Assembly (NCBI RefSeq): GCF_964340395.1
Contig: NC_135561.1
Location: forward strand, 22,318,986 to 22,330,985
Source: Glandiceps talaboti
Taxonomy: Eukaryota > Hemichordata > Enteropneusta > Spengelidae
Direction: 5' to 3'
DNA length: 12,000 nt
Position 1 is the first letter of the stretch. Each line of letters begins with the position of its first letter. Shown here one piece after another: positions 1 through 7,672 of the stretch. The notes beneath the pieces were generated by a model, which did not search any database, was not told where the DNA came from, and saw only the letters and a list, made by a program, of their open reading frames with translations. Both the position numbers and the translations under genes were made by a program.

Positions 1-345
1 CCCCTTGTACCCCCCACATGAGATGGACATATCCTAGTCTCAAGCTCTTCCCCTCTTACTGTCAAGATGCTATCAAAGTATATTTCAAAAGTATTTCAAC
101 CCTGTGTAGTTGCTTTTTACATGTTGGTGTTGTCTTGTAAAGCTTGGAAATTATTGTCTGAAAGGGCCTGAATAGTCTCAAAATTGACTTTTCAGAGTAA
201 AAAACCTCCAAGGCTTATAGGGGGAGACCCCATAGGACCCCCATAAGAGATATACATATTTCCTGCTCAAGCTTTCCCATACCTTTCACTGTCACAATGC
301 TATTAAACTCCTTTTGGAATATATTTACCCTGTGTAGTCAATAAT
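1..345. repeat. Diverged tandem duplication, period about 228 bp
   Basis: Two copies of one sequence lie head to tail. The first has CCTGTGTAGT at 101-110 and the second has it at 329-338, a 228-bp step. Other aligned landmarks are the C-rich start with 'agagat..acatat' (about 8-34 against 236-262), 'ctcaagct' and 'actgtca.aatgctat'. The copies are clearly diverged, so the duplication is old. The first copy may extend left of the window. No reading frame is kept. It could be part of a larger dispersed repeat or an old satellite; the sequence does not say which. Confidence 0.7.
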
Positions 346-448
346 TATAATTATGATAGTGCTAACCCAGGATCTTATATTAAAGTAGATGCAAGACAGT
401 CAAGGAGTCCACACTGAGTCATGATCAAAAAATACCTGTCATGTGAAT

Positions 449-451
<3 letters not shown>

Positions 452-508
<57 letters not shown>
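452..508. repeat. TA dinucleotide microsatellite
   Basis: About 28 uninterrupted TA steps. It is the first of three TA tracts that frame the hammerhead-bearing element. Translating it gives a meaningless Tyr-Ile repeat, which is not a protein. Confidence 0.97.
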
Positions 509-511
<3 letters not shown>

Positions 512-579
512 TTAACAAAACTATTACGCTCTGCCACTGCGGTATAGAGCACTGTCTTAGCAGATTGATACTCACCGAG
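509..579. repeat. Short module between two TA tracts, related to 1246-1305
   Basis: This 71-bp non-TA stretch holds a perfect 5-bp hairpin (GCTCT 528-532 with AGAGC 546-550). It aligns imperfectly with 1250-1275: CGCTCT, then C.AC, then CG.TAT, then GAGCACT, in the same order and orientation. Both copies end in a TA tract. It is probably part of the same mobile element family, acting as a flank or as a partial older copy. No coding potential is seen. Confidence 0.5.
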
Positions 580-715
<136 letters not shown>

Positions 716-749
716 GTTTTGAAAATTTGAACCAAATTATATGCTATAG

Positions 750-798
750 ACCCTACAGAACTGTTTCGTGAGGTGCGTATTCCTCACTCATCAGGGGT
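750..798 (-). ncRNA. Hammerhead ribozyme, type I, minus strand
   Basis: Read on the minus strand, the catalytic CTGATGA lies at 794-788. Stem II is GTGAGG/CCTCAC (787-782 with 773-768), closed by the 8-nt loop AATACGCA. GAA follows (767-765). Stem III is a 4-bp helix ACAG/CTGT (764-761 with 758-755) with a 2-nt loop. The nucleotide before the cleavage site is A (754), and stem I is ACCC/GGGT (798-795 with 753-750). A second stem I segment, CTATA/TATAG, lies beyond an internal loop. Every invariant core position is present. Cleavage is predicted between the bases at 754 and 753. The very short stem III is typical of Penelope and retrozyme hammerheads, which may work best as dimers. Activity is inferred. 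Confidence 0.8.
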
Positions 799-1155
799 AG
801 AATGGAATATAGTATCTGCGTTTAAGATGTAGTAAGTATGTATGGTTTCTTAAGGATAAAGAAATTGATTACGACATCACATGGAAAATTATCGCACGCG
901 CGCGACCATATAACAGCTCCAGTCAGAGATGTAATCTCTGCATAACTGAAAAGTATATTATAATTTGTCAACCTCATCGTTGTACTCTAAATAAACGGAA
1001 TGAACTTGTGTCGTCGTGTAGGCATAGACATAAATCATTATTGCAGAACAATTAACTATGCTAATGCGCTATGTTACTAGGTAGATATTCCCTGTTAGGA
1101 ACATTAGAATAATAGAATTTAACGGTAAGGATACGCAGATACTATATTCCATTCT

Positions 1156-1204
1156 ACCCCTGATGAGTGAGGACTACGCACCTCACGAAACAGTTCTGTA
1201 GGGT
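1156..1204 (+). ncRNA. Hammerhead ribozyme, type I, plus strand
   Basis: CTGATGA is at 1160-1166. Stem II pairs GTGAGG 1167-1172 with CCTCAC 1181-1186 around the loop ACTACGCA. GAA is at 1187-1189. Stem III pairs ACAG 1190-1193 with CTGT 1196-1199 over a 2-nt TT loop. A1200 is the nucleotide 5' of the predicted cut (GUA triplet). Stem I pairs ACCC 1156-1159 with GGGT 1201-1204. Outer stem I can extend through CTATA 1142-1146 with TATAG 1206-1210, and then ATACG 1131-1135 with CGTAT 1211-1215. The last helix is absent from the left-arm copy. The internal loop TTCCATTCT/C could make the usual loop I-loop II contact. Folding and core are seen directly; cleavage in vivo is inference. Confidence 0.85.
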
Positions 1205-1245
1205 CTATAGCGTATAATTTGGTTCAAATTTTCAAAACCTGTATA

Positions 1246-1322
1246 TAATTCGCTCTACTACCCGTATTGAGCACTTTTATGTGGTTTTATCTACATCCAG
1301 TCAATTATATATATATATATAT
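1246..1322. repeat. Right flank module plus short TA tract
   Basis: The segment 1250-1275 is a diverged match to 525-555 (shared GCTCT, CG.TAT and GAGCACT landmarks). The stretch ends in a pure TA run at 1306-1322. It therefore repeats the 'module then TA tract' order seen left of the element and supports a tandem or composite insertion history. Confidence 0.5.
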
Positions 1323-1847
1323 TCCTGATGTCGACTAAATTGTGTGATTTGTTTAACTGTTAGTTGTCAGCCCCAACAATTTCCCCATAATTGTTCAAAA
1401 TGTTTTGGGTGAGATATCAAGGTAACTGGTTGAAAAGTCTGCAAATACTTTAGTGTAGTTACACGAGTATTATACTAAGGCTCAGTACAGAGTGCAATAG
1501 TGGCAAACGTTTGAGTGATAAATAACACAAATTATTATGATAAATGTCATCAGTGACTGAAAGTGAAATAGTGTTTGGAAGTTTTTATTTTTTCGTTTAC
1601 TCAGTTTTAATACATGAAACCAATAATTTTGTCTTGACCCTTTTGAACTTTTAAGGTCAATGTAACGAGATTAATACATGCGATACTGAGCTGCCAAGTG
1701 AATCTGTTTACAGGGACATGATGATGATGAGTGATAAATGCCAATGTTGTTATTTGGAGTTGTTATTTCCCATTCCATTTTGAGTGTAAAGTTGTAGTAG
1801 TGTTTATTTTCATTTTTCAATTCCAAAATGTTTTACATTCATTGCAG
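1323..1847. other. Intergenic or intronic stretch, no recognised gene
   Basis: AT-rich sequence with stops in all frames. A short ATG-ATG-ATG trinucleotide run lies near 1719-1731. A weak Kozak-less set of start codons leads nowhere. No transposon terminus or RNA gene was recognised. Confidence 0.6.
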
Positions 1848-1897
1848 GTAATGCAAGCAATAATATCCAAACTGAAAGTTGTCAAATTGAGAAACAT
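1848..1897 (+). other. Weak internal exon candidate (50 nt)
   Basis: A pyrimidine-leaning run ending in ATTGCAG (1841-1847) forms a fair 3' splice site. The following 50 nt are open in one phase (2 nt, then NASNNIQTESCQIEKH) and end before GTAATT, a mediocre donor. The size suits a small metazoan exon. It could join the exon candidate at 2579 in phase 0, which would then read VSLQSCITRQ and end at a nearby TGA; that differs from the frame preferred there. No homology was recognised, and a chance occurrence is quite possible. Confidence 0.2.
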
Positions 1898-1912
1898 GTA
1901 ATTCTACTTATG

Positions 1913-1940
1913 TTTTTTTTTTAAGTTGGGGGGGGGGGGG
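1913..1940. repeat. T-run followed by G13 homopolymer
   Basis: Ten T (1913-1922) are followed after AAGTT by thirteen consecutive G (1928-1940). The G-run is prone to slippage and sequencing error. Confidence 0.95.
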
Positions 1941-2029
1941 TGTAAAAAGTGACCCTCCATCAATTTTCTTTCTCTATTAAACAAATGACCATGCCCTGTA
2001 AAAAGATTGTAATGAAAACATTTTTAACT

Positions 2030-2150
2030 GCCTCCCTGTGGCATAGTTGTTACAGCTCAAGATTAGTAGTTAGGAGGTCCTGGGTTCAATCCCACTAGAA
2101 ACAGATTATTTTTCTGTAGTACGATCCCACCACATTTATAAATTTTTAAA
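2030..2150 (+). mobile_element. tRNA-derived SINE head
   Basis: An A-box-like TGGCATAGTTG at 2039-2049 and a B box GGTTCAATCCC at 2083-2093 are about 33 bp apart, the spacing of an internal RNA polymerase III promoter. TGGG TTCAATC CCA forms a T-arm. The acceptor stem does not close, so this is a tRNA-related SINE head and not a functional tRNA. The 3' body after about 2100 is not recognised, and its end (2150) is a guess. No clear target-site duplication was found by eye. SINE heads of this kind are common in marine invertebrates. Confidence 0.65.
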
Positions 2151-2411
2151 GGCATCACAGTGAGTTTGTGTTTGTATCAAAGCCTGTGTTTTTATCTATT
2201 GGCTGAGCTGAAGGCCAGAACTACCAAAGCCTAGATGGAATGCACAACTGACAACCCCAGGGCTGATTGGTCAACATCTCAACTCCACCACATTATTACC
2301 AATACCTTGTAATGTTGTTCCCCCATTACTACTGTGAGACCCACACTGCTCCTCAAACCAATTTCAATATTCTAAAATATGGCCCTCCCTGAGGACCCAT
2401 TTGGAAAGAGT

Positions 2412-2428
2412 CCCCCCCCCCCCCCCCC
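2412..2428. repeat. C17 homopolymer
   Basis: Seventeen consecutive C, followed by ACCACC. It lies inside a chance 202-codon reading frame, where it gives polyproline. Its length is likely variable, so any frame that runs through it is unreliable. Confidence 0.95.
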
Positions 2429-2578
2429 ACCACCTTATAATTTCTTAGGGTTCTATTACATAGCTATTCTGTCACCAATTTCAACTATTGGTTCCTATGT
2501 TGAGTGTTTTATTCATGTTCATTTTGAGATTAAAAATGATGATTCAACATTGTTCTGTTTGATGTTTTATGTTGACAG

Positions 2579-2778
2579 GTCAGCCTTCAAAGTTGTATTA
2601 CTCGACAAATCCAGACAGAGTTCCTTCCCTACACATGAGACATACAGTGTCACAATCCCCATCCACAGACACAGATATGAACAAACCATGCAGAGGTCAG
2701 AAAAAAAACTCAGTAGACATCAGAGAGGTTCCTTCTACATATTTTCCAGCATTAAAATTAAACCAGCTGATTCAGTAG
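2579..2778 (+). CDS. Candidate 3'-terminal coding exon, unknown product
   Basis: A good 3' splice site precedes it: TTGTTCTGTTTGATG, then TTTTATGTTGACAG, ending at 2578. From there one phase reads GQPSKLYYSTNPDRVPSL and goes on for 66 residues to a TAG at 2776-2778. The peptide is rich in Ser, Thr, Pro, Gln and charged residues, as in a disordered C-terminus. A competing frame through the same bases stays open much longer, from an ATG at 2379 through the C17 tract to TGA at 2985-2987 (202 codons), so the true frame, if any, is uncertain. AATAAA signals at 3430-3435 and 3558-3563 could end such a transcript. No domain is recognised. Confidence 0.25.
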
Positions 2779-2987
2779 CGAGTTTAATAGACACCAAGAC
2801 TTTAAAAGAGGGACATCGCACCATTTCAACACAGACAGTGCAGTGGTACAGATATTTCTCATGCAGAGATAATGAAACTTTATATATAGAGATTAACAAT
2901 TTGAGAAATGCACCGAGACGGACTCAACAGAATCAGGAACAGTTTACTGTTTTTACTAAACCATTGATGCTAATAATGAAAAGGTGA

Positions 2988-3875
2988 AGTTTTATACTGA
3001 CTTAAATTTCACGACAATAATGACTGTATTATATTCAGTCTGGTTGAAAGGTACATGTACAGTATTTACTAAATTTCAATAAGTATTGTTGGCAATGACA
3101 AAACTTGGCTTGAATTTTTAATTAGCTTAAAGCATAATTAGAATCGTTTGTGGCAAAGTATCCTGTTTCATCCTACCGCACTTCAGTTTTGTATCCTTTC
3201 ATGGATGCTTCTTCAGGCTGACTGATGACACTCGTGCCCTTAGAGGTTGTTTTCATTACTTGTGTAATGACTCCTACTGAAAACCCCTCACTTACTTGTA
3301 TTCTCTGTGGCTGAATGAAGAATTAAAAAATCTTTGGGAATTTATAAGTAATGGCCACCTATGCCTGTGTCCACTGTATTTTGAGACCCACATTTAGTAA
3401 TTAGAGTCAACTATGGGTCGCAATATTAGAATAAAATTGGGCATACCTATTAATTTGTGTTGTTTTGAAATATACGAGGCTAAAGTACTAAACACCTATC
3501 ACATCAGTATGCAGACGTAATAAGCTGAAATGTAAGTAACCAGGTGTTCATCTTATAAATAAATATTTCTAGTTAATCACAGTTGTAGTTGTTATTCTAA
3601 ATAACCCCTCATTATCTCCTTTTAACTTTCTATTTTCACTTGTGTCCCATTGTCTTAACTTACATGTACACACAGTTATACATATGAACATGTGTCCATA
3701 GGTGGATGCATGGTTACTATTCTCCTTTTTGAAGGATTTCTACAAAATCATTGTTTCAACCAGCATATTTCCATCATTGGGCTGATTTAAGAGTCTCACT
3801 CTTAGATAATACAGTACTGCCTATGTTTCACATTTTACTGGCTATAACATTTAAAATTAGCTACATCCCTATGTA
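2988..3875. other. No recognised gene
   Basis: AT-rich, stop-rich sequence. Two AATAAA hexamers (3430-3435, 3558-3563) could be polyadenylation signals of a plus-strand transcript ending here, but they are expected by chance at this composition. No transposon terminus was recognised. Confidence 0.5.
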
Positions 3876-4015
3876 CATCCATCCATCCATACATTACATT
3901 ACATTACATTACATTACATTACATTACATTACATTACATTACAGTACATAACATTACAGTACAGTACAGTACAGTACAGTACAGTACATTACATTACATT
4001 ACATTACATTACATA
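3876..4015. repeat. Compound microsatellite: CATC, ACATT and ACAGT arrays
   Basis: A few CATC units lead into ten ACATT copies (3891-3940), one ACAGT, a disrupted ACATA-ACATT pair, six ACAGT copies (3956-3985) and five ACATT copies (3986-4010). The T-to-G variant has spread as a clean internal block, so the array records local homogenisation. It gives no meaningful protein. Confidence 0.97.
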
Positions 4016-4513
4016 ATGTATAGAAACATGAAATAAATCAAATTGAAAATTATATTTTAATATAAAAAACTTGCATACCCAATAAGGTAAGTATTACATC
4101 AGAATTTTACATGATCATTCACAGTCAACAACAGTAACACATGTTAAATTCTCAGGATATAAAGCTGCAGGGCAGCAACTCAATATTCCATTCAGATGTA
4201 ATGAAGGAGTTTAGACTGGATCTTTCAGTCTACAGATCCTCGAGTAAAGTACCCGTACTGTAACAACAATGCAGAATGTGCTGCTCACACTAATATACTG
4301 AGGATAAATCATATGAATTCAAATTATCCACCATCTTGATTTCCATAGGTTCAATTCTTATAGAATTCTTTGAATACAGCAGATTACCACTACCTTGAAC
4401 ATGCTAGACTGTTTATAGCATGGAAACGGTATGATTGCACTTAAGAAAAGCATACACACATATCAGCTTTATAGTGATGTGTCTAAAATACACAGGAAAG
4501 GACTCTTCAATTC
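4016..4513. other. No recognised gene
   Basis: AT-rich sequence without a sustained reading frame or recognised repeat. If the minus-strand exon candidate at 4612-4667 is real, this would be its 3' untranslated or downstream DNA. Confidence 0.5.
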
Positions 4514-4611
4514 TTATTTTGGTTCATCTAAGGCTTGTTTAACACCATGAGCAAAGCATTCACCAAGACCAGCCATGTAATCAGTGAGCTGCTACTATCT
4601 TTCCACCAATC

Positions 4612-4667
4612 TCAACAATCACTCATGGATTCAGTGGTTTCTTTATCAAGTGCTGACAATCCAGGAC
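4612..4667 (-). other. Weak minus-strand terminal exon candidate
   Basis: On the minus strand CTATTTATTTTAG is a strong-looking acceptor ending at 4668. The next bases read PGLSALDKETTESMSDC and then TGA (4614-4612). A second, out-of-frame run after an AGTAGCAG acceptor at 4588 reads LTDYMAGLGECFAHGVKQAL and stops with TAA at 4516-4514. It also looks protein-like, so either alternative acceptor use or a pseudogene frameshift is possible. No family was recognised, and both are short enough to be chance. Confidence 0.22.
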
Positions 4668-4758
4668 CTAAAATAAATAGATGTTTTGTTAGCAGGTTAC
4701 TAAAATACTGATTATATTATATCATGCTACTATGTGCCATTCTGATTGGATAATAACT

Positions 4759-4859
4759 GTGGTAAAATCCCATTTTACCACGGCTGGCAGTGGTAAAATG
4801 GGCCCCTAAACTAGCATATGAATAGTACAACGAGCCGTCTCAGCGTCCTGCTCTCGTTG
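4759..4859. repeat. Palindromic segment with a third direct copy
   Basis: GTGGTAAAAT (4759-4768) and ATTTTACCAC (4772-4781) form a perfect 10-bp stem over a 3-nt CCC spacer. The same decamer recurs in direct orientation at 4790-4799. A further 7-bp inverted pair, CAACGAG 4828-4834 and CTCGTTG 4853-4859, follows. Together they look like subterminal repeats of a small DNA transposon. The matching far end was not found. Confidence 0.55.
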
Positions 4860-4905
4860 AATCAAGCAACTTACATCAATTTAACTTTTAACCATCAGTC
4901 AAGTG

Positions 4906-5076
4906 CGTCAGGGTTAATATCTAATTAAGCAATAACCGCCCACCGAAGGCGGGTATACACTCGAATTTGGTACAATTCGCTCCATATAGCACTCGCCACT
5001 CGCGAATTGTAACAAAATCTCGTGTATACCCGCCTTCGGTGGGCGGTTATTGCTTAATTAGATATTAACCCTGACG
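4906..5076. mobile_element. MITE-like foldback element with perfect 55-bp terminal inverted repeats
   Basis: 4906-4960 and 5022-5076 are perfect reverse complements over 55 bp, beginning CGTCAGGGTTAATATC. Imperfect pairing continues inward (4961-4980 with about 5003-5021) and leaves roughly 22 bp unpaired, so the whole 171 bp is one hairpin. Each arm contains a smaller GC-rich hairpin, CCGCC/GGCGG. There is no coding capacity, so movement would need a transposase supplied in trans. No convincing target-site duplication is visible, so the superfamily is not assigned. The perfect arms suggest recent insertion or strong conversion between the arms. Confidence 0.8.
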
Positions 5077-5575
5077 GCAGTTCAACATTTTGATTTCACG
5101 GGTCTACGATTCAACATTTTATCTTACAAATCAACATCACTACCTTCAATCTTAGTGTTCTAAATTTGATTTCACAATTAACATAACAAATTTGAATTTG
5201 GATCTTCGAAATGCGCTGAGAAATAGAATGTTGAACTGTGAAATGCAATGTTGAACTGAGAAATAGAATGTCGAATAGTGGAACCCTGAAATCAAATGTG
5301 TAACTGTGAAATTGGGTTTAGAAGAATGAGTAGTCGAATGAAACAGGAAGCAGAGTAATCGAATGTCGAACTGTACAATAGAATACAGAATTAAACATGG
5401 AAAATAGAATATAAAATTAAAAAATGGAAAGTTGAGTTGTAAAATTTCATTCAGAAATGAAAGTTCAGTTGTTTAATTGCATTCAGTTTTGGAATGACGA
5501 ATTGTAAAATGGAATATAGAACAGAAAAATAGATATTTGAGTTGTAAAATTGAAATAAGAATAGCAAAATGAGGA
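5077..5575. repeat. Degenerate 20-bp tandem array that switches orientation
   Basis: The clearest units are GAAATAGAATGTTGAACTGT at 5220-5239, GAAATGCAATGTTGAACTGA at 5240-5259 and a diverged third at 5260-5280. Weaker units with the GAATGTCGAA or GAATATAGAA pattern run on to about 5575. At 5078-5150 the same units occur in reverse complement (CAGTTCAACATTTTGATTTC at 5078). The flip lies near 5160-5200. The array abuts the 171-bp foldback on its left. It may be the subterminal repeat region of a larger DNA transposon. Short reading frames that start at its right end look incidental. Confidence 0.7.
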
Positions 5576-6263
5576 GTTGTAATTTTGTCATGGATTGGAC
5601 ACCATACACAGGGGCGGGTCAGTGTCTCAATGAAATTATATTTTCATTTAACAAAGCAATCAGTTCATGTGACACGTTTGACAGACAGTTGTCATTGGTA
5701 TATTGTTGGATTGATAGTTATATGTTTACTCGAGTGTGCTATCTTCATAAAAATCGTCTTAAACACTTCTAAATTAAATCCTCCTCACAGACAGAAAGAA
5801 GCGACCAAAAATTTCACTGCTCATATCGTGATTGAATCCCGAGAAATCAACTGTCTTATTAAGCTTTCCACAGTTAATAAACTAGTTGTCTTGCCATTTC
5901 TTGACCTAATATGTGGATAATGTTGTTCCACCTATTTTAGACAGAGAGTATATCTGGCCTGAATTACATTTCCGCGCAAATGCAAACCGAGGGAACGAAC
6001 AGAACTTAGGGAAGGGGTGGGGGCTGATGAGAAAATATTTTGTACAAATTGTTTCCCAGTTCCCTCTTCCCTTCAAGCTCACAAAAAAAAAACGTTGTCG
6101 CTGATTTTCATTTGTGCAGTTATATGGCATACTTCCCGTATTCTGGAGATGTACAAATGTATGATACACTAGTAACTAAAGTATAAAATAACAGTGGTAA
6201 TCGACTTCAGTGTTCATACATAATAAGAGATTTCTTTACAAATAAGTGTGGGATTTGCAAGGA
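5576..6263. other. No recognised gene
   Basis: Several frames of 60-110 codons overlap on both strands here, but none shows a domain, good splice context or codon bias, and they shadow each other. One of them (5585-5920) contains a hydrophobic run around YIVGLIVICLLECAIF, which could suggest a membrane segment, but no support exists beyond that. A purine-rich stretch sits at 5995-6030. Confidence 0.5.
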
Positions 6264-6945
6264 GAGGTTGGATCGTAATCTATACTTGAGATACTTAGCC
6301 AACCCCATTCAATTGTGGTTTGGCGCAGGAACAGCATCCCTTGATCACCCATGGAGAGTATTCTGGAATAGGGCTCAATCATTTGGTCACCTTGCCAAAA
6401 TAAACCACCGGCTAGCATTGAAAGGGTTCTGGAAAATTCATTGAACGGAATCATTTTTAACCGTCATAATATGCACTTGCCAATCCACTCTCAGCGGAGG
6501 ATGTTCTTAGATATGGTATTCTTATACAAGTGTGTAAGTAATGTTTATGATAGTCCGTATATTCTCTTCAAGTTACATTTTAAAGTTCCACAGAGGCCGG
6601 ATCAGAGAACTAGAAAGTTTACAAACCTGATGCCAGTACATTTAATGTTTTTAAACACTGTGCCGTTCACAGATGTACATGTATAACAACGTATAGTGGT
6701 CTTTGTTGTAGTATTTTGAATATTGACTTTAATGTATCAAATTGAATTTTCCAGATTGTCCACCTGACAATATTGATTTTATATATTTGCCTCGTAATGT
6801 GTTTTTAATGTGCATTAAGTTAGTTTTGTTTGTTTGATATGCTTGTGTTTTGTATTCTTGAATTTTGCATTTTTAGGAGCCTGTAAATGGGACTTGCCGG
6901 CCTTCCGTGAAATAAATGAATAAACTATATGTCAACAAGTTGAGT
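6264..6945 (+). mobile_element. 5'-truncated non-LTR retrotransposon (LINE) relic
   Basis: A decayed reverse-transcriptase C-terminus (6285-6686) is followed by about 220 bp of 3' UTR, and the copy ends in GTGAAATAAATGAATAAA at about 6909-6926. A 'CCTGTAAATGGG...TGCCGGCC' stretch before that tail (6881-6903) matches the style of the 3' ends of many animal jockey/CR1-type LINEs, as I recall them. Loss of the 5' part is the usual result of aborted target-primed reverse transcription. Clade assignment needs a database search. Confidence 0.7.
6285..6686 (+). pseudogene. Reverse-transcriptase C-terminal fragment, inactivated
   Basis: One frame carries remnants in the family order: ILE, then a TAG (6369-6371) where Tyr normally stands, then GSIIWSP, then IERVLENS, then RRMFLDMVFLYKCVSNVYDS, then LHFKVPQRPDQRTRKF and a degraded end before TAA. 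The 'EYGS.IWSP', 'IE.VQ', 'RR..LD..FLYK' and 'F.VP..RT' steps are characteristic of the region after the catalytic RT core in jockey/CR1-like elements. A second stop (TGA 6342-6344) and TAA 6276-6278 interrupt the same frame. The catalytic domain and endonuclease are missing. The open stretch from ATG 6441 is only an unbroken part of this relic, not a gene. Confidence 0.7.
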
Positions 6946-7226
6946 AATTGGTAACAAAATGCAACACCTTATTCCAAGACAATAGCCCCCGTCACCACGT
7001 CCTGGTTTTCACATAATTTTATACATTACACTTTCATTCAAACGGGGGTCGACACATACATTCATAATTCATCAACAATACCAGTGCTTATCCGTCATTG
7101 CACGCATTTAGCGAGGAACGCTACAGTCTATACCTTCATTGCACAGTGTGCAACCCCTGTGTACGTTACATAAGTTTGTATTCCTGTAAAATAAAAGAAT
7201 GTGGAGAAATCAACTCTGGACTTTTG
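6946..7226. other. No recognised gene
   Basis: Stop-rich sequence upstream of the promoter-like region. It contains a near-perfect palindrome TTGCACA-G-TGTGCAA at 7139-7153 and an AATAAA near 7189. No repeat family was recognised. Confidence 0.5.
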
Positions 7227-7439
7227 ATTGGTTGTCTGTCAAATGTAACACGTGTACTCCTTGTCAAATGATTGACCAATTTGAAACAAACAACACCAAC
7301 TAGTCTTACAAACACAATAGTTTTCCCTGCCACCACCTTTAAAGTGCACCTGGAGGGGTAGAGGAAAATTTTGATCCTCTAGGTCTGATTGGTTCATGGT
7401 TCTCGACAGGAATCTAACATCTTGGGTTGGGTATATAAA
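7227..7439 (+). promoter_or_regulatory. Promoter-like region: CCAAT boxes, E-box and TATA box
   Basis: A good TATA box, TATATAAA, lies at 7432-7439. Upstream are inverted CCAAT motifs (ATTGG) at 7227-7231 and 7388-7392, a direct CCAAT at 7276-7280, and a CACGTG E-box at 7249-7254. The spacing of the proximal ATTGG, about 45 bp before the TATA box, suits a Pol II promoter. Initiation would be expected near 7462-7470, leaving a 5' UTR of about 30 nt before the ATG at 7496. The overlapping minus-strand frame at 7239-7493 appears incidental. Confidence 0.55.
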
Positions 7440-7495
7440 TGACGCGTGATACATTTTCAAACTGTCTTTGCGACTCCAGCAAACGATAAACAAAG

Positions 7496-7672
7496 ATGGA
7501 TACTGGTTCTCCGTGTGTTGTGCTGCTAACCCTGGTCTATGTCGTCATAGTATATATCCGAAGCCTTGTACTGCTGAGAGTGGATGATGATAGAAGAATA
7601 TTCCGAGTACGAGTCGTAGTTCATTGTGGACATACTAACGTAAACACTTCTTTCAAGTTTCACCCATCCTGA
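7496..7672 (+). CDS. 58-codon ORF with N-terminal hydrophobic segment; possible first coding exon
   Basis: ATG 7496-7498 sits in a good initiation context (AAAGATGG) 57 bp after a TATA box. The product starts MDTGSPCVVLLTLVYVVIVY, so residues 7-21 are hydrophobic and Arg22 follows, as in a signal anchor or signal peptide. The rest is basic (RR, R, R) and ends in TGA 7670-7672. It is too short for most enzymes, so either a small membrane or secreted peptide is made, or this is exon 1 of a longer gene. Possible donors are CGA|GTACGA (7607) and AAC|GTAAAC (7640). In that case the neighbouring satellite would lie in intron 1. A type II Golgi enzyme is one guess; nothing in the sequence names it. 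Confidence 0.4.
   Translation: MDTGSPCVVLLTLVYVVIVYIRSLVLLRVDDDRRIFRVRVVVHCGHTNVNTSFKFHPS

Noticed and set aside
2030-2105. Functional tRNA gene
   Set aside because: A and B boxes and a T-arm are present, but no acceptor stem closes and the anticodon arm is poor. SINE head fits better.
1928-2428. G13 and C17 runs as terminal inverted repeats of one element
   Set aside because: Only the homopolymers are complementary; the flanking bases do not match as reverse complements.
5585-5920. 111-codon frame with a hydrophobic run
   Set aside because: It starts at the edge of a degenerate array, overlaps another frame of similar quality and shows no domain or promoter. Kept only as a note in the no-gene entry.
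5906-6169. 87-codon minus-strand frame and its 63-codon plus-strand shadow
   Set aside because: The two overlap on opposite strands, with low-complexity Phe or Lys runs from an A-tract near 6083-6091; neither has a recognisable motif.
6236-6454. 72-codon minus-strand frame
   Set aside because: It is antisense to the decayed LINE reverse-transcriptase remnant, whose plus-strand motifs explain the region.
7239-7493. 84-codon minus-strand frame
   Set aside because: It lies across the CCAAT and TATA promoter-like block, has no recognised domain and is probably incidental.
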